64,000 bases of DNA from Roseiarcus sp963806935. GTDB lineage: Bacteria > Pseudomonadota > Alphaproteobacteria > Rhizobiales > Beijerinckiaceae. A program made the position numbers and the translations under genes. Positions 8,259 to 17,706 of the stretch are shown here, piece after piece; within the stretch, counting starts at the first letter, position 1, and the number at the start of each line of letters is the position of its first letter. The DNA lies in assembly GCA_963806935.1 (NCBI GenBank), contig CAWEAT010000015.1, positions 17,196 to 81,195 on the forward strand. The letters are read 5' to 3'. The notes below the pieces were generated by a model, which was not told the origin of the DNA, made no database searches, and saw only the letters and a program-made list of their open reading frames with translations.

Positions 8259-9177
8259 TTAAGCCAGCATCAGCGTGAGCGAAGCTGTCTCCAGGATCCA
8301 CGAACACTTGATGTAGTCAGCAATGCTGACAACCCGACCCTCGGCAATCCCGATACGAATGGCCGAAAACGGAACCGCGCCTTCCCGGTCGTCGCGCAGG
8401 ATGACAATGACGGTCTCTCCGTCCGCTTCTCCGAGGGCCATGCGCCAGGGGACAATGGGCCGCTCGTATTCGACAAAGTAAGGCGAGTCAGCCAAGCGTC
8501 CGGCGAAGCAGTCGGCCACCATCAATCGGGCGTCGGCGCTCGCGAGTTCGCGCACGCCTTGCCAATCGCGCCGGTTGAAGCGGTCGACATCGAGGCGAAG
8601 AAGCGCCAATTCCGCTTCGTCCGCCTTCCGCTTAGGGGAGCGCGCATCGGTCAGGGTCGCCAGTTTGCCGCGGCCGCGGCTCAAAGCCGCTTTGACGCCG
8701 CCGGTCGTCGAATTCCACGAGGTCGGCGATGTCTTCGAGCGAATAGTCGAAGACGTCTTTGAGGAGAACGCACGCTCTTTCTTTCGGCGGGAGCGCGATG
8801 ACCAGCCGTTCGATAGCGCGGTCGATCGCTTTGCCCATGGCCTCCGGCGGGTCGACCCATTCGAGGGGCACGGCCTCCGCCTCGGCCTCCCGTCGCGCCT
8901 GTCGACGGCGCAGGAAGTCGATACAGCGATTATGCGCGATCCTGAAGAGCCACGGGCCGAGCGGACGAGTCGCGTCGAACGAGCCGAGCTTGAGGTAGGC
9001 CTCGAAAATCGCCTCCTGCATCACGTCTTCGCCGTCCAAAGCCGAGCCGGTCATCCGCGCGCAGTAGCGGTGCATGCGCGGACGAAAGCTCGCGATGCTC
9101 TCGATGAAGGCCACCCGTCGCGGCTCCAACAAGCCTGCTTCTTCGGCGCCCGCCTCGTCAGCGGCCTCAAGGCTCAT
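8259..9177 (-). CDS. ECF sigma factor with SnoaL-like C-terminal domain, frameshifted
   Basis: Start at ATG 9177 is supported by GGAGAAAAGAGG just upstream. Region 2 is clear (MHRYCARMTGSALDGEDVMQ, then LFRIAHNRCIDFLRRRQ) and region 4 reads LPPKERACVLLKDVFDYSLE. At about 8716 an extra base breaks the frame. The next frame gives the missing helix (STTGGVKAALSRGRGKLATL) and then about 110 residues (DVDRFNRRDWQGVRELASAD onward) that resemble a SnoaL/NTF2-like domain. ECF factors with such tails usually lack a classical anti-sigma factor; the tail itself tunes activity. It lies 20 bases after soxG on the same strand, so it may be co-transcribed with the sarcosine oxidase operon. The total is about 305 aa after repair. 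Confidence 0.82.
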
Positions 9178-9197
9178 GGCCTCTTTTCTCCGTGCGT

Positions 9198-9767
9198 TCA
9201 CCATTGCGGGGCGCCGCGGGCGGCCTCGGCGAGAAAGGCGGCGACATGGGGCGCGAAGGAGCGCCAAACTTCGACGTGGAAGGTCGTCGCGGCCCGGCGC
9301 CAGAGCACGATCTCCGCCTTGTCGAACAGCGTGCGTGTCGCCATGCCGAGCGGAAAAGCCGCAAGATCGAGGTCAAGCGGGCAGCCAGCGTTGAGGACGC
9401 GCGCTGCGGAGAGCCCGCTCGCAATGAGGCCGATCTGGCGATGAGACACGTCGACCAGGCTGTGGGCGGTCCCGTCGAGCACGGATTCGAGCGTTTCGCC
9501 GAGCGGCGCGGGATCGGCGCCGTCCGCGATCATGAGCCATTCGTCGGGGCCGAGCCACAAAGCCGCGCGGCCCGGGCCCTCGCCCGCCGGCCCGAGCCCC
9601 ACCGGCGGCTCCGCGCCGAAGGCGATGCCGCAAGCGACGCGGGCGCCCTCGCCGCCGCGCAGGATGAAACGGGCGGCCGGCGGCGCCTCCGACAAGGCGA
9701 ATCGCGGCCCCACGGGAAGGGCAAGGCCTTCGAGCGGCGAACGCAGGTTGAGCGCCGCGTCAGACAT
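9198..9767 (-). CDS. soxG: Sarcosine oxidase, gamma subunit
   Basis: This is the smallest-domain partner (189 aa) of the heterotetrameric sarcosine oxidase, which demethylates N-methylglycine to glycine and passes the carbon to tetrahydrofolate or releases formaldehyde. Recognised by LWLGPDEWLMIAD, the SHRQIGLIASG segment, the NAGCPLDLDLAAFP stretch and the C-terminal FHVEVWRSFAPHVAAFL, all typical of SoxG. The start overlaps the soxA stop by eight bases (ATGTCTGA), implying coupled translation. Last gene of soxBDAG in transcription order. Confidence 0.93.
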   Translation of the reverse strand: MSDAALNLRSPLEGLALPVGPRFALSEAPPAARFILRGGEGARVACGIAFGAEPPVGLGPAGEGPGRAALWLGPDEWLMIADGADPAPLGETLESVLDGTAHSLVDVSHRQIGLIASGLSAARVLNAGCPLDLDLAAFPLGMATRTLFDKAEIVLWRRAATTFHVEVWRSFAPHVAAFLAEAARGAPQW

Positions 9768-12755
9768 GGAGGCGCGCTCCCGGTTTGTCGTAGAAGACCG
9801 GCGCCGTGACGGTCACCGGAATTGCGCCGCCCGGCATCGGGACGTTGAGCTTGGCGCCGATGCGCGAGCGTCCCGCGGCAACGAGCGCGAGCGCAATCGA
9901 GCGGCCGAGAGTTGCGCTCGCGTAGGACGAGGTGACGTGGCCGAGCGCGGGCGTTCCGGTCGGCGGGTTCGCGCTTTCCGTCACCTGCGCGCCCTCTTCG
10001 AGCACGATCGCCGGATTGTCGGTGAGAAGCCCGACCAGCTGCTTGCGATTTGCCGCCAGCATGTCGGGGCGGACGAGCGAGCGTTTTCCGACGAAGTCCT
10101 TTTTCGTCTTGCCGATCGCCCAGTCGAGGCCGAGGTCGGCGAGCGTCACCGTTCCGTCGGTCTCCTGGCCGACGATGACGAATCCCTTCTCGGCCCGCAT
10201 CACATGCATCGCCTCGGTGCCGTAGGCGCAACCGCCGCGTTGCTCGACCTCGCGCCACGCCGCTTCCCAAATGGCGCGGCCGTAGTGCGAGGGCACGTTG
10301 ATCTCGTAGCCGAGCTCGCCGGTGAAGCTCACCCGCATCAGCCGGGCCGGAACGCCGCAAGCGCGGACCTCGCGCACGGCCATATGGGCAAAAGCCTCGT
10401 TGGCGAGATCGACGCCCTCGATGAGCGGCGCGACGCATTCGCGCGCTTTCGGCCCCTGGACCGCGATCGTCGCCCATTGCTCGGTCGTCGAAGTGAGCCA
10501 GACCTTGAGATCGGTGAACTCGGTCTGGAGATAGTCCTCCATCTGGGCGAGGACGGCGGGCGCGCCGCCGGTCGTCGTCGTCACATGGAAGCGGTCGGGC
10601 CTGAGGCGCGCGATCACGCCGTCGTCCATCAGAAAGCCCGCTTCGCTCAGCATGAGGCCGTAGCGGCAGCGGCCGACTTCGAGCTTCTGGAACGCATTGG
10701 CATACACGCGCTCGAGGAAGACCGCCGCATCGGGGCCGACGACCTCGATCTTGCCGAGCGTCGAAGCGTCGAACAGGCCGACGCTGTCCCGGGTCGTGCG
10801 GCACTCGCGCGCGACCGCGTCGTGGATCGATTCGCGGCCGCGGGGAAAATACCAGGCGCGCTTCCAAAGCGAGACGTCCTCGAACCTGGCGCCGTTTTCG
10901 GCCGCCCAGTCGTGAATCGGCGTCCGTCGGATCGGGTCGAACAGATCACCGCGCGCAGGGCCGGCGAACGCGCCGAAGGTGACGGGCGTATAGGGCGGAC
11001 GGAAGGTCGTAAGGCCGACCTCCGGAATGGGCTTCGCCAGCGCCTCGGCGGCGATCGCGAGCGCGTTCATGTTCGAGAGCTTGCCCTGATCGGTCGCCAT
11101 GCCGGTTGTGGTGTAGCGCTTGATGTGCTCGATCGAGCGCATGCCCTCCTGCACCGCCAGGCTGACGTCCTTGGAGCACACGTCGTTCTGGAAATCGACG
11201 AACGCCTTGCCGCGGCGCTCGGCGCGAGGCGGCGACGCCGCGCCGGCGCTCATCGTCGCAGGAGCGCCGTCCACGGCGTAGACCCTCGCGTCGGGGGCGA
11301 CGAAGCCGGCGGCGGCGGCCGCCGCGCGCCCCGCCGCGTCGCCCTCCGCAAGCGCGCTCGCAAGGTCGAAGGTCGCATTGCACGCCCCGGCCGACCGCTC
11401 GCGCTGGGCCGACGTTCCCGGCCTGAACACTTGCAGCGCCTCGTCGAACACGAGCTTGCCGCGCGACTGCGAGAAGAGATGCACCGAAGGCGTCCATCCG
11501 CCCGACATGATGAGCGCGTCGCAGGCGACTTTCCGCTCTCTACCCTGATGCCTGATGCGAACCGATTTGACTCGCAGACGCCCGTCGACGCCGGCGATCT
11601 CCGCGCCAGCCGCGACCTCGAGGCCCGCCGCGCGCGCGGCCTCGCTCAGCGGCCCGTTCGCGTCCGGGCGCAGATCGGCGATGAGCGCGACGTCGACGCC
11701 CGCTTGCTTGAGGTCGAGGGCGGCGCGATAGGCGCTGTCGTGCGACGTCGCGACGACGACGCGCTCACCGACCTTGACGCCATACTGGCGGCAGTAGCGC
11801 CGCGCGGACTCGGCGAGCATCACGCCCGGGCGGTCGTTATCCGGGAACACCAGCGGACGCTCGATCGCGCCGGCCGCCAGCACGACCTCACGCGCGCGCA
11901 CTTGCCATAAGCGTTCGCGCGGCAAGTCGGGATCGGCGATCAGGTCAGCCTCGGCGATCCGCTCGTTCAAGGCGACGAAGTTCTGGGCGTAATAGCCGAA
12001 CGCCTGCGTTCGGGCCATCAGGCGCAGGTTTGGCCGATCTCGAAGCGTCGCGGCCGCTTTCGCCAGCCAATCGCGCGCCGGCGTCGTCTCGATCCCGGCG
12101 GCGTTCTCGGCCAGGAGCGAGCCGCCGAGGGCCGGATTTTCGTCGCAGAGCAAGACGCGAGCGCCGCTAGCGCTCGCCGCCAGCGCCGCGGCGATCCCTG
12201 CCGGGCCGCCGCCGACGATCAGGACGTCGCAATGGGCGAAGGTCCGCTGATAGCGGTCGGGATCGGGCTCGCGCGGACCGACGCCAAGACCCGCGGCGCG
12301 GCGGATCGCCGGCTCATAAACATGCGTCCAGGCCCAGTTCTTGCCGAAGAGGTTCGGACCCATGAACGTCTTGTAGTAGAAGCCGGCCCCGAACAGCGGC
12401 GACAGGAGATCGTTCACCGCGCCGAATCGAATGCGAGCGAGGGCCAGCGGTTCTGGCTCGAAGCGCTCAGCCCCTCGTGGAGCTCGATCTGGGTCGCGCG
12501 CAGGTTGGGCGTGGACCGGCCAGGCCCGCGCGAGAGGGTGACGAGCGCGTTCGGCTCCTCCGCGCCGGCGCTGAGGATTCCGCGCGGCCGGTGATATTTG
12601 TACGAGCGCCCAACCAGATGGATGCCATTCGCGAGCAGCGCCGAGGCGAGCGTGTCGCCGGCGTAGCCCTGGTGGAGGAGGCCATCGAAAGTGAACTTCA
12701 GCGGGCGCGAGCGATCGACCGAACCGAGGCCTGCGAGACGAAACGGCTGGCTCAT
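9760..12755 (-). CDS. soxA: Sarcosine oxidase, alpha subunit, frameshift near residue 107
   Basis: This large subunit (about 1000 aa) binds NAD and carries the folate-dependent domain. From ATG 12755 the first about 107 residues (RPLKFTFDGLLHQGYAGDTL, then YKYHRPRGILSAG) form the ferredoxin-like/cyt-c-type N-terminal domain. At about 12435 one base seems missing, after which the frame runs to 9760 without break. VLIVGGGPAGIAAALAA is the dinucleotide-binding motif. The C-terminal half from about residue 600 is a GcvT-like aminomethyltransferase domain (GLFDASTLGKIEVVGPDA, GELGYEINVPSHYGRAIWEA). The ATG overlaps the soxD stop (ATGA). Of the isolated frameshifts in this window this is the only one that fits a deletion rather than an insertion. 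Confidence 0.92.
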
Positions 12756-13057
12756 TCGCGCGGTCCGTCGCGTTCGCTCGGGCCATCCGGGCGCGGCTCG
12801 CCCGTCTTGTAAACGGCGAGGATCTTGTCGCTCAAAGTGTCGCGCAGGCAGTTGAAGAAGCGACCGCAGCCGAACGCATGGCGCCAGCGCTCCGCGAGCA
12901 CGCCCTTCGGGTTCGAGCGAAAATAGAGGAAGTGCGCCAATTCCTCATCGCTCAACGCGCTCGGATCGGCTGCGCGCGCGATATGGGCTTCGCCGCCGTA
13001 GCGGAACTCGATTTCCGGGCGCGCCATGCCGCAATAGGGACAATCAATCAGCAGCAT
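12752..13057 (-). CDS. soxD: Sarcosine oxidase, delta subunit
   Basis: This is a 101-aa zinc-binding subunit. The N-terminal LIDCPYCGMARPEIEF supplies two cysteines, and WRHAFGCGRFFNCLRDT supplies the His/Cys set that completes the zinc site in known SoxD structures. YFRSNPKGVLAERW is a family hallmark. The C-terminus is slightly extended and polar (RPDGPSERDGPRE) and overlaps soxA by four bases. A 220-base gap with palindromic repeats separates it from soxB. Confidence 0.95.
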   Translation of the reverse strand: MLLIDCPYCGMARPEIEFRYGGEAHIARAADPSALSDEELAHFLYFRSNPKGVLAERWRHAFGCGRFFNCLRDTLSDKILAVYKTGEPRPDGPSERDGPRE

Positions 13058-13086
13058 GCGGCGAGCCCTCGCGCGTAGCGAGTTCG

Positions 13087-13245
13087 ATCGGCGCTGCCCT
13101 CACCCCAACCCTCTCCCCGAGGGAGAGGGGGAGCGCCGGCGCGAGCAACCCCTTCTCTTCGCCGGAGGAGGAGGCGCTGCGGTGCAGACGACCCCTTCTC
13201 CCCCGGGGAGAAGGTGGCCGGCGTGAGCCGGCCGGATGAGGGCGT
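13087..13245. repeat. Palindromic intergenic repeats inside the sox operon
   Basis: Two units lie in the soxB-soxD gap. The first contains CCTCTCCCCGAGGGAGAGGG, a near-perfect hairpin following CCCTCACCCCAA. The second contains CCTTCTCCCCCGGGGAGAAGG followed within a few bases by GCCGGCGTGAGCCGGC, another hairpin, and then GGATGAGGG. This wording is common between genes in Rhizobiales and relatives. As RNA hairpins they could stop exonucleases or reduce soxDAG expression relative to soxB; that effect is inferred. Confidence 0.7.
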
Positions 13246-13277
13246 GCGCGCCAGACAGGTCAAGATCATCCTGCCGT

Positions 13278-14529
13278 TCAATGCGCCACCGCCGCGGCGG
13301 CGGCCTCGTCGATCAGCCGGCCGGAGCGGAAGCGGTCGAGTGTGAACGGCGCCGCGAGCGGATGCGGCTCGCCGCGGGCGATCGTGTGCGCGAATACGTG
13401 GCCCGAGCCCGGCGTCGCCTTGAAGCCGCCGGTGCCCCAGCCGCAATTGACGTAAAGGCCGGGAACCGGCGTCCTGGCGATGATGGGCGAGCGGTCAGGC
13501 GTCACATCGACGATGCCGCCCCAGTTGCGCAGCATCCGCATCCGCCGCACGGCCGGAAAGAGCTCGCAGATCGCTTCCAGAGTGTGGTTGGCGATGTGCA
13601 GGCCGCCGGTCTGGGAATAGGAGATGTAGGCGTCGGTGCCGGCGCCGATGACGAGTTCGCCCTTGTCCGATTGCGACATATAGGCGTGGATGGTGTTCGA
13701 CATCACGACGCACGGCATCATCGGCTTGACCGGCTCGCTGACCAGAGCCTGCAAAGGATAGCTCTCGAGCGGCATCCTGACCCCGGCCATCGCCATCACG
13801 ACTGACGTATGCCCGGCCGCGACGACGCCAATCTTTTTGGCCGCGATCGCGCCGCGCGTCGTCTCGACGCCCGAAACCGCGCCCGAAGCGTCGCGGCGGA
13901 TCGCGGTCGCCTCGCAATTCTGGATGATGTCGACGCCGCGCGCCGACGCCGCCCGCGCATAGCCCCAGGCGACCGCGTCATGCCGCGCCGTGCCGCCGCG
14001 CCGCTGCAGCGCCGCGCCGACGACCGGATAGCGGATGTCGCGAGCGATGTTGAGAAGCGGGCAGAAAGCCTTGGCCTCCGCCGGCGTCAGCCATTCGTTG
14101 TCGACGCCCGGCCAGGCGATTGGCGTGGACGTGACGCTTGGCGACCTGAATGTCGTGAGTGTTGTGCGCCAGCATCATCACGCCGCGCGGCGAATACATG
14201 ACGTTGTAGTTGAGCTCCTGCGACAGGCCCTCCCAGAGCTTCAGCGCGTGCTCGTAGAGCGCGGCCGATTCCTCCCACAGGTAATTGGAGCGGATGATGG
14301 TGGTGTTGCGCCCGGTGTTGCCGCCGCCGAGCCAGCCCTTCTCCAACACCGCGACATTGCCGAGGCCATGCTCCTTGGCGAGGTAATAGGCGGTCGCAAG
14401 GCCATGCCCGCCGGCCCCGATGATGACGGCGTCGTAAGATCCCTTCGGCTCGGGGTTGCGCCATTGCTCCGGCCAGCCGGAGTTGTGCGACAGGGCCTGC
14501 AACGCCAGATTGGCAAAGGAAAATCGCAC
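13278..14529 (-). CDS. soxB: Sarcosine oxidase, beta subunit, frameshifted
   Basis: This FAD/FMN-carrying catalytic subunit is about 416 aa after repair. The start MRFSFANLALQALSHNSGW followed by YDAVIIGAGGHGLATAYYLA gives the FAD-binding motif, and EKGWLGGGNTGRNTTIIRSN is the flavin-attachment region of the family. At about 14113 one base (a G in CCGGGCG) is extra. The second frame continues without a stop through FCPLLNIARDIRYPVVGAAL and GGLHIANHTLEAICELFPA to WGTGGFKATPGSG and the stop at 13278. With soxD, soxA and soxG it would form the tetrameric enzyme of sarcosine, and hence glycine betaine or creatinine, breakdown. Confidence 0.93.
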
Positions 14530-14776
14530 TCAACGCGCCCTGGGTGAAGTCGGCGGCGACGATTGCCCGCATTCGCCCGCAATTGCGAGACTAATTTCGC
14601 GGCGGCGGCGAAACTTTCTTTTTCGCCGGTCGCGCGGCTTGCGCCATGGGTTTCAGTCAAATCGACGTGAGCAGCGCCGATTGCCCGATCAAGGGGTGAC
14701 GGCCGGCGCCGGGGCTGCTATGTTCGATAGAGCCCGGAGAACCCGGGTCCGGAAACGCTGCGTGAAGGAGAATGCA

Positions 14777-14854
14777 ATGAGCTGGACCGCTCCTATCGTT
14801 GTCGAAATCTGCGCTGGCATGGAAGTAACGGCTTATCTCAGCGCCGAAATGTGA
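14777..14854 (+). CDS. pqqA: PqqA, pyrroloquinoline quinone precursor peptide
   Basis: A 25-codon frame encodes MSWTAPIVVEICAGMEVTAY then LSAEM and stops at 14852-14854. Glu16 and Tyr20 are spaced as E-x3-Y, the two residues that PqqE cross-links and that become PQQ. The flanking CAGMEV and the N-terminal W-x-x-P-I-V are typical of PqqA. A good RBS (GAAGGAG, 14764-14770) sits seven bases before ATG. The peptide is the substrate for PqqB-E; none of these genes is in this window, so this is an orphan copy, divergent to soxB. The small size limits certainty, but the residue pattern is strong. Confidence 0.85.
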   Translation: MSWTAPIVVEICAGMEVTAYLSAEM

Positions 14855-15096
14855 GCGCCTGCCGGCGCTTCCGCTCATTGACGGAGCGCCGGAAACTCTT
14901 CTTGAAGCCATGATCCGCATGTGCGCCGCCCTTGAGGGGCGCGCGTTGGGACGGATGCGAGCATTGTCGTGCTTTTGCACCATGGCTCGTCCCTCCCCAA
15001 TTGATGCGGACTGATTGTCCGATGCGGTAGCGCCAACGCCGGGCGCAGGGTGAAACCTACCCGTGAACGCTTCCGGCCTGCGCTCGCCCATAAAGG

Positions 15097-15435
15097 TCAG
15101 GGCGCGCAACCGACCAGATCCTTGTCCTCGATCGAGAACGGCTTGCCCGTCTCGACGCGCACGGCCTTGGCCATGCACACCCGTCCGTCCGCAAGCGTGA
15201 TCCGCGCGTCATATGAGCCTGTCGTCACGCCGGTCACCTTCACCCGTTCGTCGTGGTCGACGGCTCCGTCGGGATCGTTGGCGCATTGATTGGGGCCGAA
15301 GGCGGACGTGCCGGCGGGCGCAAGCTCGAGCGATTTGACGGTCGACGACGTCAGGTTCCAGAACCGCGTATCCTTCGCCGCCGCCGGCTCGGCGAAAATG
15401 AGCGCCGCGACGCCGAGCAGAATTGCAAATTTCAT
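15097..15435 (-). CDS. Secreted cysteine-containing protein of unknown function
   Basis: MKFAILLGVAALIFAEPAAA is a standard signal peptide with cleavage near AAAKD. The mature part is about 92 aa and includes TRFWNLTSSTVKSLELAPAG, a Cys in NQCANDPDG, another in DGRVCMAKAV and a last one in LVGCAP, so disulfides are possible. GGAGG lies four bases before the second of two tandem ATGs, which decides the start (15435). I do not recognise the family by function; short periplasmic proteins of this type are common in Rhizobiales. It stands alone, transcribed toward pqqA. Confidence 0.72.
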   Translation of the reverse strand: MKFAILLGVAALIFAEPAAAKDTRFWNLTSSTVKSLELAPAGTSAFGPNQCANDPDGAVDHDERVKVTGVTTGSYDARITLADGRVCMAKAVRVETGKPFSIEDKDLVGCAP

Positions 15436-15789
15436 CATGCCTCCCTGGCGCACTCGCCGAACCAGAACGATCATGGCGCCCGGCTGCGGCCGTGACAACG
15501 ATCGAAAAGCGACTGGAAACCGGGCAATTATACAGTAAATAGCAAGCCGCTCACTTGAGCAAAAGAGTTGACGCCAAGCATATGCCCTGAACGATTGTCA
15601 CGATACGAGATCAAAAGTCCAAATTCATGGTGCGGCGCACACGTCGCAATATGACAATTCGTTGACATTGCGCTGTCTAAACATTGACCATCGTCAAAAT
15701 GAAAGAATTTTTTCGCCCGATGACACGCTGAGGACAAATTCGCCCCTCATAAACCCGCTTGCCTGTCCACGGGTGAGAGGAGCCTGCTT
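15436..15789. promoter_or_regulatory. AT-rich divergent intergenic region with promoter-like hexamers
   Basis: About 350 bases without a gene lie between two divergent genes. The part 15530-15720 is clearly poorer in GC than the surroundings. It holds TTGACG near 15568, TTGACA at 15662-15667 and a second TTGACC a few bases on, any of which could be a -35 element. No well-spaced -10 box stands out. It most likely contains the promoters of both neighbours. Confidence 0.4.
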
Positions 15790-16140
15790 ATGATCGTCCG
15801 CGAGATCGTTCTTACCTGCTCCAATCCTCATGTTGCGCGCGCCGCGGTTCTTTCGATCGGCGGCGATTTCGCCCGGCGCTTCTCGCGCGACGCGGCCAAG
15901 CGCAACCTGACGAGCGGCGCCTTCGCCGCCGGGCTGGTTCGCCGCTTCTCGCGCCAGGCAGGTCACGGCGACTGGGAAGGCGTCGGCGAAGCTGCGCGCG
16001 GCGCCGACCAGCCGGTCCTGTCCGGCCTCAGGTACATTCTGGATCGGGTCCGCGAACTGGACGAAGACGACAGCGACCCCGTGGAAGACTGGCGCGCCCC
16101 AATCCCGTCGTTCGCCTGGTGTGAAGGCTGGCGGCATTGA
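15790..16140 (+). CDS. Hypothetical protein, 116 aa
   Basis: The frame starts at ATG 15790, preceded by GAGAGGAGCC. The product (MIVREIVLTCSNPHVARAAV onward) has a possible surface of alternating basic residues (ARRFSRDAAKRNL, LVRRFSRQAGHGD) and an acidic segment (RELDEDDSDPVEDW). No signal peptide or membrane segment is seen and no family is recognised. Support comes from the RBS, the AT-rich promoter-like region upstream and the lack of a better frame. The sequence ends about 100 bases before xylB on the same strand. Confidence 0.5.
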   Translation: MIVREIVLTCSNPHVARAAVLSIGGDFARRFSRDAAKRNLTSGAFAAGLVRRFSRQAGHGDWEGVGEAARGADQPVLSGLRYILDRVRELDEDDSDPVEDWRAPIPSFAWCEGWRH

Positions 16141-16236
16141 AGCAGGGTTCAGTCTAGGCTCGCCCGATCGGGGTAATGCTCCGGCATAAGCCGGGATCGC
16201 TTGTGAACGCTCCCGGCGCGGCGCAGAATTCGCGCC

Positions 16237-17697
16237 ATGTACCTCGGGCTCGACTGCGGAACCTCCGGGCTCAAGGCCCTCCTGACCGACGAGGGCGGCG
16301 CGGCGGTTGCCAGCGCCCAGCGCTCCTATTCGCCCGACCGTCCGCGCGCCGGATGGTCGGAGCAGGATCCGGACGTCTGGGCGGCCGCGATGGCCGGCGC
16401 GATCGCTGACATCCGGAGCTCCGCCGGCAAGGCGCTCGGCGCGTTGAAGGCGATCGGCTTTTCCGGCCAGATGCACGGCGCGGTCCTCCTCGACGGCGCC
16501 ATGAAGCCGGTCCGCCCCGCCATTCTGCACAATGACGCGCGCGCCTACGCCGAGGCGCAGCAGCTCGCATCCGATCACCCCGGGCTGGCGCGGATCGTCG
16601 GGGTGAAGCCGATGCCCGGCTTCACCGGGCCGAAGCTCAAATGGATCGCCCGGCATGAGCCGGACAATCGCCGCCGAACCGAGCGGCTGCTGTCGCCAAA
16701 GGACTATTTGCGCCTCAAGCTCGGCGGCGAACTCCTGACCGACATGAGCGACGCTGCCGGGACGTGGCTCCTCGACGAGGCGGCGCGGGACTGGTCGGCG
16801 GAAGCGTTCCTGGCTTGCGAGGCCGATCCCGCCTGGGCGCCGCCGCTCGTCGAGGGGTCGGCCCCGGCCGGCCGGATCGCACCCAAGGCCGCCGACGAGC
16901 TCGGCCTGCCGCGCGACGTTCTTTTGGCCGCCGGCGGCGGCGACTCGGCTGTCGGAGCGATCGGCCTCGGCGCGATCGCGCCAGGCCAGGCGTTCATTTC
17001 CCTCGGCACCGCGACCCAGCTCATCGTCGCGACCGACCGCTACATGAGCGCGCCCGAAAAGCTCGTCCATTCTTTCGCCCATGCGCTGCCGAATCGCTGG
17101 TACGCCATGGCGGCGATGCTCAACGGCGCCGGCGCGCTGGCTTTCGCCGGCCGGCTTCTCGGCGCGCCGCCTGACACCCTCGAGCGCGAAGCGGCGGCGG
17201 ATTATCCGGGTCCGGGCAGCCTTCTGTTCCTGCCCTATCTTTCCGGCGAGCGCACGCCGCTCGACGACCCTCATGCGCGCGGCGTCATGTTCGGCCTGAG
17301 CGAAACCACGTCGCGCACCGATGTCGCGCGCGCGGTGATGGAGGGCGTCGCGCTGACGCTCGCGGACGCGCGCGACTGCCTCGCCGCCGCAGGCGCTTCG
17401 ATCGAGCGGGTCGGCCTCATCGGCGGCGGCGCGAAGAGCGCCCTATGGACGCGCATGATCGCCGCGGCGACCGGCTTCACCGTCGTTCGCATGCAGGGCG
17501 GCGAAAGCGGCCCGGCTTTCGGCGCCGCCCGCCTCGCCCGGATGGCCGTGACCGGAGAGCCGCCCGAAACCGTCTGCCTGCCGCCCGAAATCGCCGATGT
17601 GACCGCGCCGGACCCGAAGCTCGCCGCGATGTTCGCCGCTCAGCGCGAGCGGTTCAAGGCGCTCTACGGCGCCGTGAAGGCGGAGTTTCGGCGCTAG
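16237..17697 (+). CDS. xylB: Xylulokinase
   Basis: This FGGY-family sugar kinase (486 aa) phosphorylates D-xylulose to xylulose 5-phosphate, feeding the pentose phosphate pathway. The N-terminal phosphate loop is YLGLDCGTSGLKALL. Sugar contacts lie in GFSGQMHGAVLLD and HNDARAYAEAQQL, where Met-His is typical of xylulokinases. The second domain has the ATP site in FISLGTATQLI and IGGGAKSALWTRMIA. The length matches XylB. No xylose isomerase or transporter gene is adjacent, so supply from other pentitols is possible. It is convergent with the methyltransferase gene with nine bases between stops. Confidence 0.93.
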   Translation: MYLGLDCGTSGLKALLTDEGGAAVASAQRSYSPDRPRAGWSEQDPDVWAAAMAGAIADIRSSAGKALGALKAIGFSGQMHGAVLLDGAMKPVRPAILHNDARAYAEAQQLASDHPGLARIVGVKPMPGFTGPKLKWIARHEPDNRRRTERLLSPKDYLRLKLGGELLTDMSDAAGTWLLDEAARDWSAEAFLACEADPAWAPPLVEGSAPAGRIAPKAADELGLPRDVLLAAGGGDSAVGAIGLGAIAPGQAFISLGTATQLIVATDRYMSAPEKLVHSFAHALPNRWYAMAAMLNGAGALAFAGRLLGAPPDTLEREAAADYPGPGSLLFLPYLSGERTPLDDPHARGVMFGLSETTSRTDVARAVMEGVALTLADARDCLAAAGASIERVGLIGGGAKSALWTRMIAAATGFTVVRMQGGESGPAFGAARLARMAVTGEPPETVCLPPEIADVTAPDPKLAAMFAAQRERFKALYGAVKAEFRR

Positions 17698-17706
17698 CGG
17701 AAGCGC

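Noticed and set aside
9532..11910. Plus-strand open frame of about 792 codons opposite soxA
   Set aside because: soxA on the minus strand has full domain support; the plus frame is rich in Arg/His/Asp with no recognisable fold.
13087..13245. Insertion sequence or MITE in the sox operon
   Set aside because: There are no terminal repeats with target duplications; the wording matches common intergenic palindromes.
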